A stretch of 64,000 nt of DNA. It comes from Berberis thunbergii. Taxonomy: Eukaryota > Streptophyta > Magnoliopsida > Ranunculales > Berberidaceae. The translations under genes and the position numbers were made by a program. Positions 1 to 12,600 of this stretch are shown here, one piece after another. The stretch is taken from the NCBI GenBank assembly GCA_003290165.1, contig QNQO01005777.1, positions 62,001 through 126,000 on the forward strand, read 5' to 3'. The notes beneath the pieces were generated by a model that did not search any database, had not been told where the DNA came from, and saw only the letters and a program-made list of their open reading frames with translations. Every line of letters starts with the position of its first letter. Position 1 is the stretch's first letter.

Positions 1-266
1 AGCAAAATGGTCCGATTCAGTTTAAACCCACGGATCCTCGACCCGTTTGCCCACCCCTAGACTCTATTGCAATTATAACAGCCCACTAGGCCAGCCCCTA
101 CTCAAAACTCGAAAAGACATCTTCTTATCCAAACCTGCTGCTGCTCTTCATTTGGTGTTTTTCCCACGCAAGTCGGTTTCTCACTCTGCATGGTCTGAGC
201 AGCAAAAGAAGAAGAATCTTCAACACTCGTGCGTCTTAACCAACATAGGTTGCTAGGTGAGGTGAA
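1..266 (+). other. 5' flank and probable 5' UTR of RH50
   Basis: No host coding homology recognised. The open frame at 47-256 has no recognisable product and ends just before the RH50 ATG, so it may be part of the leader. No clear TATA box was seen. Confidence 0.4.
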
Positions 267-630
267 ATGCTCGCAAAAGCACCTCTAAATGTCTCTGAAT
301 CCATCAAATTCGGTGGAAACAACTTCAGAAGATCACCACCCATTGTTGAACACGGACATGGCTGTTATTTCAGAGGCACCAGTGGATTACAATGGAGGAG
401 AAGTAGGGGGGTTTCAGTTAGAGCTTCTTCTGAGACTGGGTACACTCGAAAACCACTCGAAACTCCGGGGGCGTACGAGTTGATTGACGAAGAGACTGGT
501 GAGAAGGTTATTGTTTGGGGTGGAGCTGAAGACGATCCTGTAATCCCTTCTAAGGAAGTTCTTTCTTGGAAGCCCCAAAGTAGAAGAGATGCTAAGAACT
601 ATAAGAGCAACAGTGGGAGCAGTTCCAATG
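267..630 (+). CDS. RH50: RH50 exon 1 (transit peptide and N-terminal region)
   Basis: Encodes residues 1-121 plus one base of codon 122. Contains the predicted plastid transit peptide and the conserved block starting GYTRKPLE, shared with Arabidopsis RH50 (GFTRRPLE). Donor ATG|GTCAGT; the open frame continues to 776 as intron read-through. Confidence 0.9.
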
Positions 631-3600
631 GTCAGTTCCCCCCCTTAATTGCACGTTTACAGTTTCAAGTGTTTTTGTTCTCCGCTTGTTTGACAAATTG
701 TGCTAATCATGTTCCTGTTGAGAAGTTGGATAAATGGTTTTGTGTTTTTGTTGATTTGGTTGACACCCATGAATAAATTGGGAGATATTTTAATTCTTAG
801 ATTTTGACAAAAAACCAAAATCCTAAAGATTAGTGAATAGGGAACTAAATTTTATTAATTGTAAAAGCATATTTGATAACATTCTCCTCAGTAAAGATTT
901 ACTAAGGAATTACCATAGAAATCACATAATCTCCAAATGCGCCTTGATGGTGTACCTCAAGAAATCTTATGCGCCTTGATTGCGTACCTTAAGAAAGCTT
1001 ATGACCATTAAAAACTTTGATTGAATCAACCACTGCTTTCATGCCTTAGAATTAGAGCGTTTCAATGTGAGCTCCAGAACTATAAAAATATGGGTCTGCT
1101 ACTTCTTTCTCTCTCCCATAGTACTGGTAGAATTATTTTCAGTTGGATATGATAAAACATCTCCTAAAGATCTTCGTTCTTACCCCAGTTCAACCTCATC
1201 TTCACTAATGTGGGAGTATTAACACCATCTGCTTTAGTTCCCCAAACCTCAAATATATTCAGGCAGACCCATAACTACATGTAGGAAAAATTTACTTTCA
1301 GTCCAGGCTTCTGAAATTGTATTGTAATTAATCGCCACCAATATACAAGAAAGAATTAATGAAATAGATAAATAATACTCTGAAACAAGCATGCTCCTGT
1401 GCACTATACTTAGAAATTTAGAAATCCACTTCATATGTGGTAATGATGTAAAGATCAAGTGGATGTCCTTAAATCCATTTGAAACCAAATGGCTTTATTA
1501 TATTATTATTAATTTTTTTTATAATTTTTTAAATTTTTTTATGTTGGTGGGGTGGGGTTTTGGAGGTGGGAGGGGATCAGGGTTAGGGTTTTGGGGGAGT
1601 TCAGGAGGGGAAAGAAGGGTAGAGGGAGAGATTGTGGTGGTTGTGTTGGTTGGGGTTGTAGTGGATGAGGTGTTGGGGTTGGTTCAGTTGTTGGTTGGGG
1701 AGTGGATGTTGATGGTGTTGCTGATGTTGTTGTCTCCACTGAATCCACAGAGAAAGATTAGGGGTGTTTTTGTCGTGTTTATATAGAGGAGGGGAAAGTT
1801 GGGATGGTTTGAATGGCCCATCACTCATATTTAAAAAAATAAATAAGTACAGTAAAAATTGGAAGACGATAACACCAAGGAAATTAGAGAACTTCCTCAT
1901 CATCTTAGGAGTCAAGTGATTTTTTATGTTGAATATTTATTCTCTCTTACATGTTTTAACTATATGGTTTTGGTGAGAGGGAGAAATAGGTTTAAGGAAA
2001 TTTATGCTAGAGAAAAAAGAATCACCCACATCAAACACAAAAAAGCAATCTTAGGTGCTCAAAGCTTTTTTTAGCACTCGGGGTATACTGCGTGTCCAAG
2101 TCCAATACTGAGTACACTTGGAGCATCTCTACCCATGGGGTCGAAAGCAAAACACTATTTTATTCATTCTGACACCGGGCAAAATAGCGATTAGGAACCC
2201 TAGAAATCCTCTTGCATCAGTCACCTCAGGTTGGAAAGAACTTGTCCTCGAGTTCATAACAACTTCATCAGGATCCTCTGGTATCAGGTCAGAAAACTCT
2301 GCTAGCTGCTGCACCTCCACTGACAAATCAAGAGTCACATCTGCTGCCAAATAGTAACCATTCATCATCCTAACATATCGCTTGATGGCTGGTCTATTGA
2401 TGAAATAACCTGTCCAGTACGCATTTGCACGGGCTGCATATGGGAAGAACTCAAGCTCCCATGTCATCTGCACCAGTTCTTCATTTTCTGAGACACATGG
2501 GAACCTGATCCCTTGTCACTATACGAATATAAGCCCCATATGACTTTCGCATTTTTGTTATGAGGGTACCACCCTTACCGAGGAGGCAACCAATCTGATT
2601 GGAGGAGACAAGAATCCTAGCTACCACATTCTTCTCATTGATGTCAGGTATGCCCCTAACTATCCTTTCCTGCATACGTGGAACTGCATCTTGTATTGGA
2701 GAAACCATGGCATTTGGATGTGCTGAACCAGATATAGAAACAACGCGATCTTCTATATTGTGAACATCATCCAAGATTCTGATGTCACAGCCTGTTTCTG
2801 ATGAATCATCTTAACTATGGCTCCCCCCTTCCCCATTATGATCAGAAAGTCATGTCAAATGGTCTTGTTCGGCTTGGAGTAACAGGCTCACAGTATTTAG
2901 GAACTGCTTGGGGAACATTCAAAATATAATCAGTACGGTTATGAGGTCTAGTAGCAAAAGCTGGCCCTTGAAAAGGAAAGTGATAGGTTGATGCTGGTTG
3001 AACTTGAGTCTTAGATTAAGGGCCAAATGGACTTGGACCAGGAGGTTTGCTTGCAGGAAAAGTGTCACGGTCACGAGGAGGGTTCTCTAAAAGCTATTGA
3101 GAAACAACCTGAAGTGCTTTTCTGACTGCCTCTGTTGTCCCTGTGATCAGCACCAGATCATCAGAAGGAGAAGCGCATTGAGGAAGTTTATCTCGCGGAA
3201 GAATTCGAATCTGTGCGCCAATGTCAGCTGCCATTTGCTTGATCACACGTCCACCCTTTCCCAGGTGGCAGCCAACTTGGCTGGACAACACAAGTAACCT
3301 CATAATAAATGAAGAAGATTTCTTACTTTCTTTGTTGCCTTCACCACTCTCACGTTCTCCTTCAACCATTCTTTCAAAAACAAGTAACAGGGCTTTCTAC
3401 ACAGAAGGTGACCCCTTTTCAAGTTGTGAATCTTCCACAGGTGAAGATATCTTATCCTCACTCTTCTCATCGTTATCATTGCCTTCATTATTCTCATCAG
3501 GAGTGTTATTGTATTTGCCTTCGTCAAAAGATAAGGAATCTCCATACAACACATCTCCATCTTCATCATCGTCATACACAGGCTCTCCAAGCTTCACAAT

Positions 3601-6600
3601 TTCGTCTACCACATCTTCCTCAATTAGGAGATTGTTGCCTTTCTGACTAGCAGACTTTCGACACTCAGTCGCTCTATGTCCCTGTTCACCACATATAAAA
3701 CAACTAATATTTGAGTTAGAATATTACCCTGTGGTGGCTGCTGGGCAGGACAAAATTCTTGAGGGCGAACTGGCTGACTGCTTTGCTCACTTTTGATCAT
3801 TGGCCTCCTGATCTACTGTTTCGTCACAGCAAGTGTATGCTGGTATGCTTCTGAAACGGACTTCAACGAGTGAAGTCGCTGAAATAAGGTTTGAATGTAG
3901 CTGAAAGGAAGGAGCTGACCCTTCATCTTCTTCTTCATATTTTCCCAATCAGTGATCTTGGCCTTACCCTGCTTGTCGCGTGATCGTCTCAACTGCTCCC
4001 ACCACGCAGATGTTCTGCCTTTGAGTTTAATGGCGACCAATTTCACTTTGACATGATCTGGAACTTTTTTATAAGCTTATACTAAAAATACGCTCTACTT
4101 CATTCAACTAATCCACGAATTCTTCGGCCTGTAACGTATTAGAAAACTCGGGTAGATCTACTTTGAAACCGAGATCTCCATGACGATCCTCCCAACCGTG
4201 GCACTCCCAGAATCAAGCACGATTGTGATACGGGTTTTTAAAACTGGAATCTGAATCGTGATCTTTCATTTCACGATTATCGAAATTCTACGCCGTTAGA
4301 CGCTGGGTTAACTCTGCAACTTGCCTCTGTAAATCCTCAATCATCACATCTTGAATGCTACGATCACGGTGAGGGGCTTCCTCGTTCGAAACCTGCCCGC
4401 GACGATCACGACCACGACCACCAACCATAGAAACTGATGAAATCTCACCCCAAGATGTTAAAGCTCTGATACCAACTGACGCCGGGTAGAATAGCGATTA
4501 TCCTGCAGGCTAGTCTCAACAGATAATTCTCAAAGAAAGAACACGAGATTTTCCCAAAAACGCAGAGAAACAATTCTAATGTTCAATTAAAAAATTTCAA
4601 ATCAAATGTCTCTCTACAATATTGAGGAAAAAACTCTATTTATAGTGCTCAAATAACTTGAATAATAAGCAGTCTATTCCTAAAAGAAAAAGTAATGCCT
4701 AATCCTAAAAGGAAACTAAAAATACTCATAATTAAATTGAAAGATTACGAATAAGTTATTTAGTAAATAACTTTGAGAGCAAATTAAGAACCCTAGAAAC
4801 CCTCCTACATTACATTCTCATCCAATCCCGTGCATTGGCTACGGGATAAAAGTTATTGGGTGGCATAAATAATGGGAGGCAACACTCTTTCTGCCTAGTG
4901 ATAAGAAATGAGTCAACCAAAAAAAAAAAAAAAAACTCATCCATTCGCGAGGAGAGGTGAGGACCATATTTATCTCCCTCTGCCACCCCCCATTTAGAGC
5001 GGAGGGAGATAAGGATGTAAATTGCTTGACCGCATGGGAGAATAAAAAACTTTTCATCCCTACTGGTGGTGCAGTTTTTGGGGTGAGATGCTCTTACTGC
5101 AGTTTTTGGGGTGAGATGTTCTTACTGTTGGTATTTATTAAATGTTTTATTGTTTTTTTTTTCCTTCTATTCATTTTATTGCCTGTCTTGTCAACTGTTG
5201 GTAATACAAAGGTGGGTGGGGTCTTCAAGCCACCACATACTGAAATTGTATAGGATTTTATAAATCAAATGACTTCTTCAAAATTAAATCATGTTGTCAT
5301 TTCTAGCCATCTGAATTTGTATGCTGCTGTGATTGCGGAAGTCGCATGGTGACCCAAAACACTTCATTTCTAATCCATCTGCAAGAACTTACTGAATCTT
5401 GATCAATATCATCTTGATGAATCACTCTCACATCTTCTCCATGCTCCTCACAGAAACTAACCTCAAAGAAAACGTTGATCATTTTCTCGTGCATCATACC
5501 AGAAACTCGTAGGGTTCTAGGATTCTCCTTGCAGATAAAGCATCTCGAGTGACAAGTATGAATTTTCAACAGAAAAAAACTTTGTTTGAGCTGGAGCTTG
5601 CTAAAGCGAATAGCATTTCCCAAGAGTTCCCATACTCCTGATACAATATAGGCTGAGTTGACACAAAAATTTCCTTTGTTGTCTTCTTTTGGTATGATTT
5701 TATCTTTGTTGAAAACCTATGGTACAGGAGAGCTTGTAGCCCGTCATTCAGTATTGATATCTGATAAGAATTTAAGAGTTATAACACACAATATACCATG
5801 TCTAACTTAAGTTGTTCCTATGTCCTTCTGACATTTAATTCCTGAAGTTGAAGCATTCTTTTGTTACAACAGGTGTGGAGTCTGCTTCACCTGTAGAGAG
5901 TGACGACTTGTCTGCACGTCGCAAGGATTTACCTGGAAGTTTTGCTAAATTGAAGGCACAGAAAATAAGAGCATTTTCTAGAAAGGGTTCCCGTGTTAAG
6001 AAAGATGGAGCTGGGAGTGAGGACATACACCTAGAAGATCAATCTTTTCCTGGGTTGGATACTTTGGAGTCTGAACATCAGTTTATGTCGAAAAACAAAA
6101 ATAAGGAATATCCAAGACATAAAGGAAGTATATCAATAGCGTCTAAAGCACAACATATTCAAGAGAAGACTGGAAATTTTGAATCAGCACTGAGTTCAAA
6201 TATTTCCAACACAGATGACAATTTGGGTTTTGAGAAGACATTCGCAAAGCCTCATGAAGTTGACTTCAACAAGGAGGATGCTGCAGTTCCAAGAGTTGCT
6301 GTTACTGCTCCCTTGAGAGAATGGAATAGAGGCGTGCGTACACAGAACTCTAGATATGATTCTAAAGACGCTTCTCAAAAATCCCTTGACAGTGGCTTCT
6401 TTAGTAAGAAGTCATTCAAAGATCTTGGATGCAGTGAAGATATTATTGAATCTCTAAAGGGCCAACTTTTTTATCGTCCTTCACATATTCAGGTACATGT
6501 TTCTCAACTTACTTAAAATTTTGATACAGTAAGTGATCTTTGAGTAGAGTATGGACTAGTCAAACACATGGAAAGAAAGTAAGCCACCCACCAGGGAGTC

Positions 6601-9600
6601 ATCAAAGATGGGGCTATGCACATTAAGATGAGTGTGCATGGCATTCCTTTGTTACCAGTGACCTAAAATATGCTCCATGGAGGATTCATGACATGACCTG
6701 GCTCTGGTTGATTGATGATAAATTACCTTTGTTTTGACCATCATCATAACTTATGTTTTTGGACTTCTTAAGTTCATGCTCATGGCCAAACTAACCTTCA
6801 AATCACCCACTTTGCCTTTTAGTTATATGCTGTGGGTGCTAATCATGGGATTGTTTGTCCCTCTCTACCTGTAGCTTGTCTAACTGTTAAGTGTCTAATC
6901 ATTTGGCACGGTCTAAAATCTCAATCTTGACAAATTTTTTGACCTCTTGAAAAGTGAAATGGTATCACGGAAATATTCAATTACTGAAATGTGGTGAAAA
7001 GATTGATGAAATAATTAAAGCATTCAATTGCATTTAAAGCGCAGTCAAATAAAAGTGCTTGATATGCCATTTGAATCAAACCTATTTATATTTCCTTTTC
7101 ATGTATGAAGATATTTATTGTACTGTTTTTGTATGCACCATAGGGATGATAAAACATGTAAAATGAACATATAATGCATGGAAGAAGTCATAATATTTAT
7201 AGTCTATCATCAGATTTTAACATCAAATAAAAAAAATAAAAAATTTCATAGTATTATTTGTTAGAAAAGATATACATATAAGCAATAAACTTTCTAAGTT
7301 AGATATTATTAGATATTACTTTGGCTTTAAGGCAAACCAATCCTTTAAGAGGAGGTTACTTTGCCCCTAATTGAAAATCCTTCTAAAGTGGTAAGCATGG
7401 CAAACAAGCGTAAACTCTGCCAAATAAGGGGATAGTTTGTGTCATGTGCATTCTTCATGGGCCAATCCCTTTATTCTGCTAGTGCTTGGTCACCCTTAGT
7501 AGTGGGCCTTAGACTTGTTCAGTCTTCTATGCAGACTCGCTCCATACTTGGACCTTGAGCTGAACGTGGATTGGATTGGATTGGATTGGATTGGATTCTT
7601 GCATAATTAAAGCTATTCCTTAATCAATTCCTTAGTAGCCTTTCATACCCCCTAAGTCCACTTTCTTCTTAATCTGAAAAAGTTAACCTAGTCAAAACTT
7701 GGGCATTGCAGACACTGTCCTTTGGAAACAGTCTGATCTAAAATCACATTTGATCTTGATACCATCTTGGTCTTCTTCTCAAGGAAACTCTTTGATGTAA
7801 TCTTCTGGACAAGTCTGTGGGACCATACTATTCTGTTGTGTTGTTATCCATGTTATCTGATGCAATGCAATCACTTTCCAAGTGCATAATGGGGAAAGAG
7901 TTAAGTTGGGGATCACAAGGTGGATTTGGGAAACACCGAGGGAGGCTTTTTATGCAACCTACAATGTTTTCAGCAATATGGGCAACTGAAAGCATTTTGG
8001 GACAATGGTACTCTAGGTTAGAACTTGTAGGCTTCAGCTAATGAGAAACCTAAATGACTGGGAAATCAAATGATCAAATTTTCAGTTAAGGAGTCGTACC
8101 ATGCATTGGCATATACATTCGTTCTCCTATTGATATCAGAGTTAGTAATATACATTCCTTCATCTGGTCAAAGGAAATTCCCCCTAGAGCCACTTTTCTG
8201 TTGTGGACTGTTCTTAATGGGAGGGTACTCATAGTTGACAACATCATTAAGAGAGGTCTCATCCTCCCTAACATTGTGTGCTTTGGGGGCAAACAGAGGG
8301 TTCCATTGATCATTTGATGCTTAGATTCCCCCGATGGCTACTTCATGGTCTAAAGTTAGTTCTTGCTGAGTTTTATGTTCATGCTCCTTGCTTTCCTTCC
8401 TTTTTCACCTGGGTGGAAATTTCAAAACTTCTTGCCGATTCCAAGATTTACAAAGTTTGGTTGATGGGCTTGGGAGAGGATGATTCAGGTTGTAGTATAG
8501 GTGGTTTCGAGAGAAAGTAACAACAAAAATATTAGAAATGTGCATAAATTTACTGATGTTTTGTGGGTAGAGATTCAAGCCATCCTTTGATTGTGGGGAC
8601 AAAACTTGGACAAGTTTAGAGAATCCAAGTCTCCTTTTGTATGTTTAGTTGGGAGAACATAGGTTACAATGGCAGCACATGACATATGCTTTTGTGGGTT
8701 TTCTCCTTTTGGAGCCTCCCTGTTTTCCTTGTTTCCTACATAATACAATACTTCCGTTTTTCTGATTAAAGGAAAAAAAAACCCTCGAAAATCAAGCAAT
8801 GCTTTTCGTAGTTCCAATCAGCTAAAGAACATCAATCTACACTTTGTTATCTTGTGTTTAACCCAATTATAGACAAACGCAAAAGTGTCTCACAGGCCCA
8901 ATTATCCTCAATTGAGACAGTGACAGAGGATGTAGTGTTGGTTCCTGAACTTCCTATGCCTTGACTCTATCATAACACTTTGCAGTTGATTTGATGATGA
9001 AGCTATAACAACCATCTATCAACTTGTGAACTGATTTCCTTGAGATTTCTAAAGCCTTGCCACTTATTTCCTTTTCTCTCTCTTTTCCTCTTCGGTAGAA
9101 GTGGGCATTCCTGAGCCCAATGTCCCTTTCCTTTTCAATATCTGCACTAGCTTATCTCATTCTTAGAAGGCTATCCGTGCTCCTCTGGACAATTCAATAT
9201 TCTTAGAGGACCTTGGAGCACTAGTGTTAGAAGCCTGAGACTTGAAGCTAACACTCACCCTCCTGCAGCCAACAATCAATTGGTCTCTGCTTGGAGCAGA
9301 AGGGGACTTTCAGCCAAAGGAGTCTTGGCTTTAGGATAGAATTCTATTTGCCACTGTGTGGTCCCTTTGGAACGGAAGAAATCAGAGGATATTCAAAGGA
9401 GAGAAAGAGAGCACTTCCCTTATCAATTCAATTAAAGCAACTGTGTGGCATCAGGGAATTACATGGGGATTAATCACTGACGTGGCTTTTCATCTGTAGT
9501 AGGGCTAGGGTGGAGTTGTTTTTCTTTTGTTTGCCTGGTTTGTTTGTTGCTCCAATTTGGGGATCCTCTCGGTCCCGTGCTTGGTTCCTTTGTTATTTTC

Positions 9601-12600
9601 ATCTTTTTGGTAATCTAATATATGCTAGCCTATGTTTTATTGATTTTAAAAAAAAAAACCTGAGATTTGAGGTTATCGTCTTCATCTATCAGTTCATTCA
9701 ATACTTCTTAACTCTTGAAAGAGGATCTATATGCATACTTGCTCTAATTGATAGGCTCAAATTCAACCCTTAAAACCATAAATAACTTTGCCACTCTGAC
9801 AGGATTTCGTAATTCATCAACAGATGGTTTTTAAATCATTTATAACCATGAGGTCCAATTGATCCCATAGGTTGATATAATCTTATCCTCTTGTGAAGTA
9901 CTTATGCTTGTTTGTGAGGCATTTATGGTCTTTCCTTCCATATGATAAATGAATGAGACAATTATCTGCCTGTGAATGTAAATCAACTAAATGCTCCCCA
10001 CCCACTCAAAATCATTATAACCTCATCCAGATGTATGCAATCTTTAAAAAGTCTAGGGTACAGTTTACCTTATCATTATAACCTCATCCATACATCAAGT
10101 GAATATTTCAACCTATAAACATTTAAAGAAAAGGAGATTCCCTCCAAAAGGTTACCTCCAAGTATGAAATACTCCAAAGACTCCCACAGCCCACAGTATG
10201 GTCTTGTGTTATATCTTGGGAGTCACCCCTCCCCTTCCCCATAATATATTTCTCCTCTAGAGACTATTTGGCTCTTTAATGTACGGCTAAAGCCAGTTTC
10301 AAAAGAGCTTCATTTATCATTGTAAAATTACATGCCCAATGCATTTCAGTATGCATGCACCCATCTTCAAAGATTTTCTTCTTAATTTACTTGCGATGAA
10401 GTCGGATCCTTGTTCCTTTGTGTGTTTGACTGAACTACACAATTTGTTCTTTTAGAGTTCATGGTCTTGTTACAGTTCATGTTAAACACTTTAGATATTA
10501 AATAAGCAAGTTTCAGTTTTCCTGAGGTATCATTTACTGGGTTTTCCCTAAGGAAAAGTTATGTTTGGTTTTAACAATTTTCTTCTGTTGCTGCCCCTAC
10601 TTATCTGTTTTTTTCTTTTCCTAAGTCAACCTCCTTCTTACATAGAGATTTGAGCTAACATGTTGAAACAACTGCAGTCCATGGCATTTGCTTCTGCTTT
10701 TGAGGGAAAAAGTTGCATTATAGCTGATCAAAGTGGGTCAGGGAAAACACTAGCATATCTTGCTCCAGTCATACAACGTCTTAGGCAAGAAGAGCTCAAC
10801 GGCCTCGGTAAATCAGCATCAAGCTGTCCTCGTGTAGTAATACTGGTACCAACTGCTGAGTTGGGTTCTCAGGTTAGTTATAATTTTGTTATCTCTCAAT
10901 TTTCTTTTTTCCCCCTTACATTTCTAGTTCCTGTTCCTTGTGATAAAGGAAGTAATTAGTTATCATAAGAATGTTATAGAAGAGAGAAAAAAATATATTT
11001 ATATATGGAAAACAAAATTCGAGAAAAGTGTGTTGAAATAAAAGATTCTCCCTGATGACAAAGATTCTTGTGTATGGACTTTGGCAATGGGTTCTTTAGC
11101 ATTGATAGCTGCTTTGCTCTCGTCCTCCATATCTTATTGACCAGCATCTTCAGAGAATTGATTTCACCAGTCTTTATGATTTTTCTAGGCCTAAGTTTTG
11201 GATTAAGCAGACCCCTCCTAGCTAGGCTCACAGGAGGATTCTCACATTCTTAGCAAAAAGAGGCATCTTCGTCGTCAATCCCTGTCTTCTGTAAGAAGCA
11301 CAATGAATCGATCGATCGTCTCTTTATTGGTTGCCCCTTCTCGCATACATTATGGTTCAGATTGTTCGAGAACTAGGTACGAGGAGTATTTCTAACTCCC
11401 TCTCTTTGTTACAATGGATATTGTTGGAATATTAAACCCACTCCAATTATACATGGGCCTAAAATTGCCCATGTGATTATCCAAGGTAGTATCGTGTGAA
11501 TTTACGGTGTAGTAGTACATTTGATACCCATCGATATAGTTGTAGTTCCAAGACCCCGCTCTTACTTCCGCTTGATATATGATTGGATTCGCCTTCTCTA
11601 CAAGTTCGAGCATTTGGAGAATTGGCAATTTATCATAGTATCAGAGCATTGGTCCTCGGATGTCATGGGTTTGAGTTTCATCCAGCGCAATCGCTGCAAG
11701 AATTTTCAGTATTTTTCTCGCACTTGCACTAAGGGGAGTGTTGGAATATTAAACCCATTCCAATTATCCATAGACCTAAAATTGCCCATGTGCTTATCCA
11801 CGGTAGTACCGTGTGAATTTACGGTGTAGTTGTACAATTGGTACCCAATGATATAGTTGTAGTCCCACGACTTCGCTCTTGCTTCTGCTTGATATATGAT
11901 TGGATTCGCCTTCTCTACAAGTTCGAGCTTTTAGAGAGTTAGCAATTTATCAGATATAAATTGGGAAGATAGAACTAGCTCTTCGAGGGGAGATTGGGTT
12001 TGGGACAGATTACTAATTACTGAAATTTCAGAGCTTTGAAAAAAGAAACCATAGGATTTCTAATAATTAATAGTAAGCAACAATAATCAGATCTGATATG
12101 CAAGAATATCAAAGGGACAATGTGGAAGTGGGGGATGGCATGGTGGATCTTCAAAGATACATCCTTTTCAAAATATATCCTCTGCAAATGTTATATTTAA
12201 TTGGGTCATTCTTTTTACTTAATCGGTATTTCTTAGGTGTGTCTGTTCCCATTCTTGAGAGCGCCTTGCTCGTCTTTTCTTGTTTCAGGTTTATATTTCA
12301 TTTTCTATTCTAGCTCTTGGCTATGTAACAACAAAGCTTCATTTTTCATAAAAGGATATAAAAAATTATAAAAAAAATCCTATGTCGGATACATATTGAA
12401 CACTGACACACGACACTCTTTGGATATTCCATGCTTAGATCATCAACTTTTTCACATATGTTAATGTATTATATTTTTTAAGAATGAATCATGCAAGTAA
12501 CTTGTACATATCTAGAAATTCTTAATCTACAACGAAAAAATTACTAATAAAATAAATTTTTTAAAAACAAATATGATGATCTACAGGCATGTCCCATATT

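Larger units (their letters stand above)
2170..4812 (-). mobile_element. Chimeric Ty3-type retroelement with captured host gene sequence
   Basis: Read on the minus strand: LTR (4812-4477), 2-bp spacer, initiator-Met PBS (4474-4463), Ty3-type gag with CCHC knuckle, then KH-domain coding sequence, an alpha-mannosidase (GH38) piece, a short unidentified coding-like piece, and an internally deleted 3' LTR (2219-2170). The 5-bp direct repeat CATTC lies immediately outside both ends (2165-2169 and 4813-4817), so this is one insertion and not a chance array. No protease, RT, RNase H or integrase is present, so it must have used proteins made by another element. The captured sequence has stops and frameshifts and is decayed. 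Inference: gene capture (transduplication), comparable in plan to maize Bs1. It lies antisense in RH50 intron 1. Confidence 0.8.
11422..11952 (+). mobile_element. Complete TRIM (miniature LTR retrotransposon), 531 bp
   Basis: Two direct LTRs of exactly 214 bp each (11422-11635 and 11739-11952), starting TGTTGGAATATTAAACCC and ending AATTTATCA. The interior is 103 bp. The PBS-like TAGTATCAGAGC (11636-11647; consensus TGGTATCAGAGC) directly follows LTR 1, and a purine run AAGGGGAG (11731-11738) directly precedes LTR 2. Flanks are a perfect 5-bp duplication GATAT (11417-11421 and 11953-11957). No coding capacity. Lies in RH50 intron 3, same strand. Confidence 0.9.

Noticed and set aside
1545..1610. 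Telomere-like AGGGTTAGGGTTTTGGGG stretch
   Set aside because: Only one or two irregular units within general G/T-rich sequence; not an interstitial telomere array.
1391..1915. Gly/Val-rich and Pro/Gln-rich open frames on both strands
   Set aside because: Product of the G/T-rich tract; low complexity and no homology.
2118..2354. Plus-strand 78-residue open frame
   Set aside because: Shadow of the antisense KH/mannosidase/LTR segment; no family resemblance.
3221..3650. Plus-strand Ser-rich open frames (141 and 113 residues)
   Set aside because: Complement of the acidic gag region; Ser/Pro runs come from the opposite-strand Glu/Asp codons.
5070..5125. CRISPR-like repeat
   Set aside because: Just one 28-bp tandem duplication without spacers, in a plant intron.
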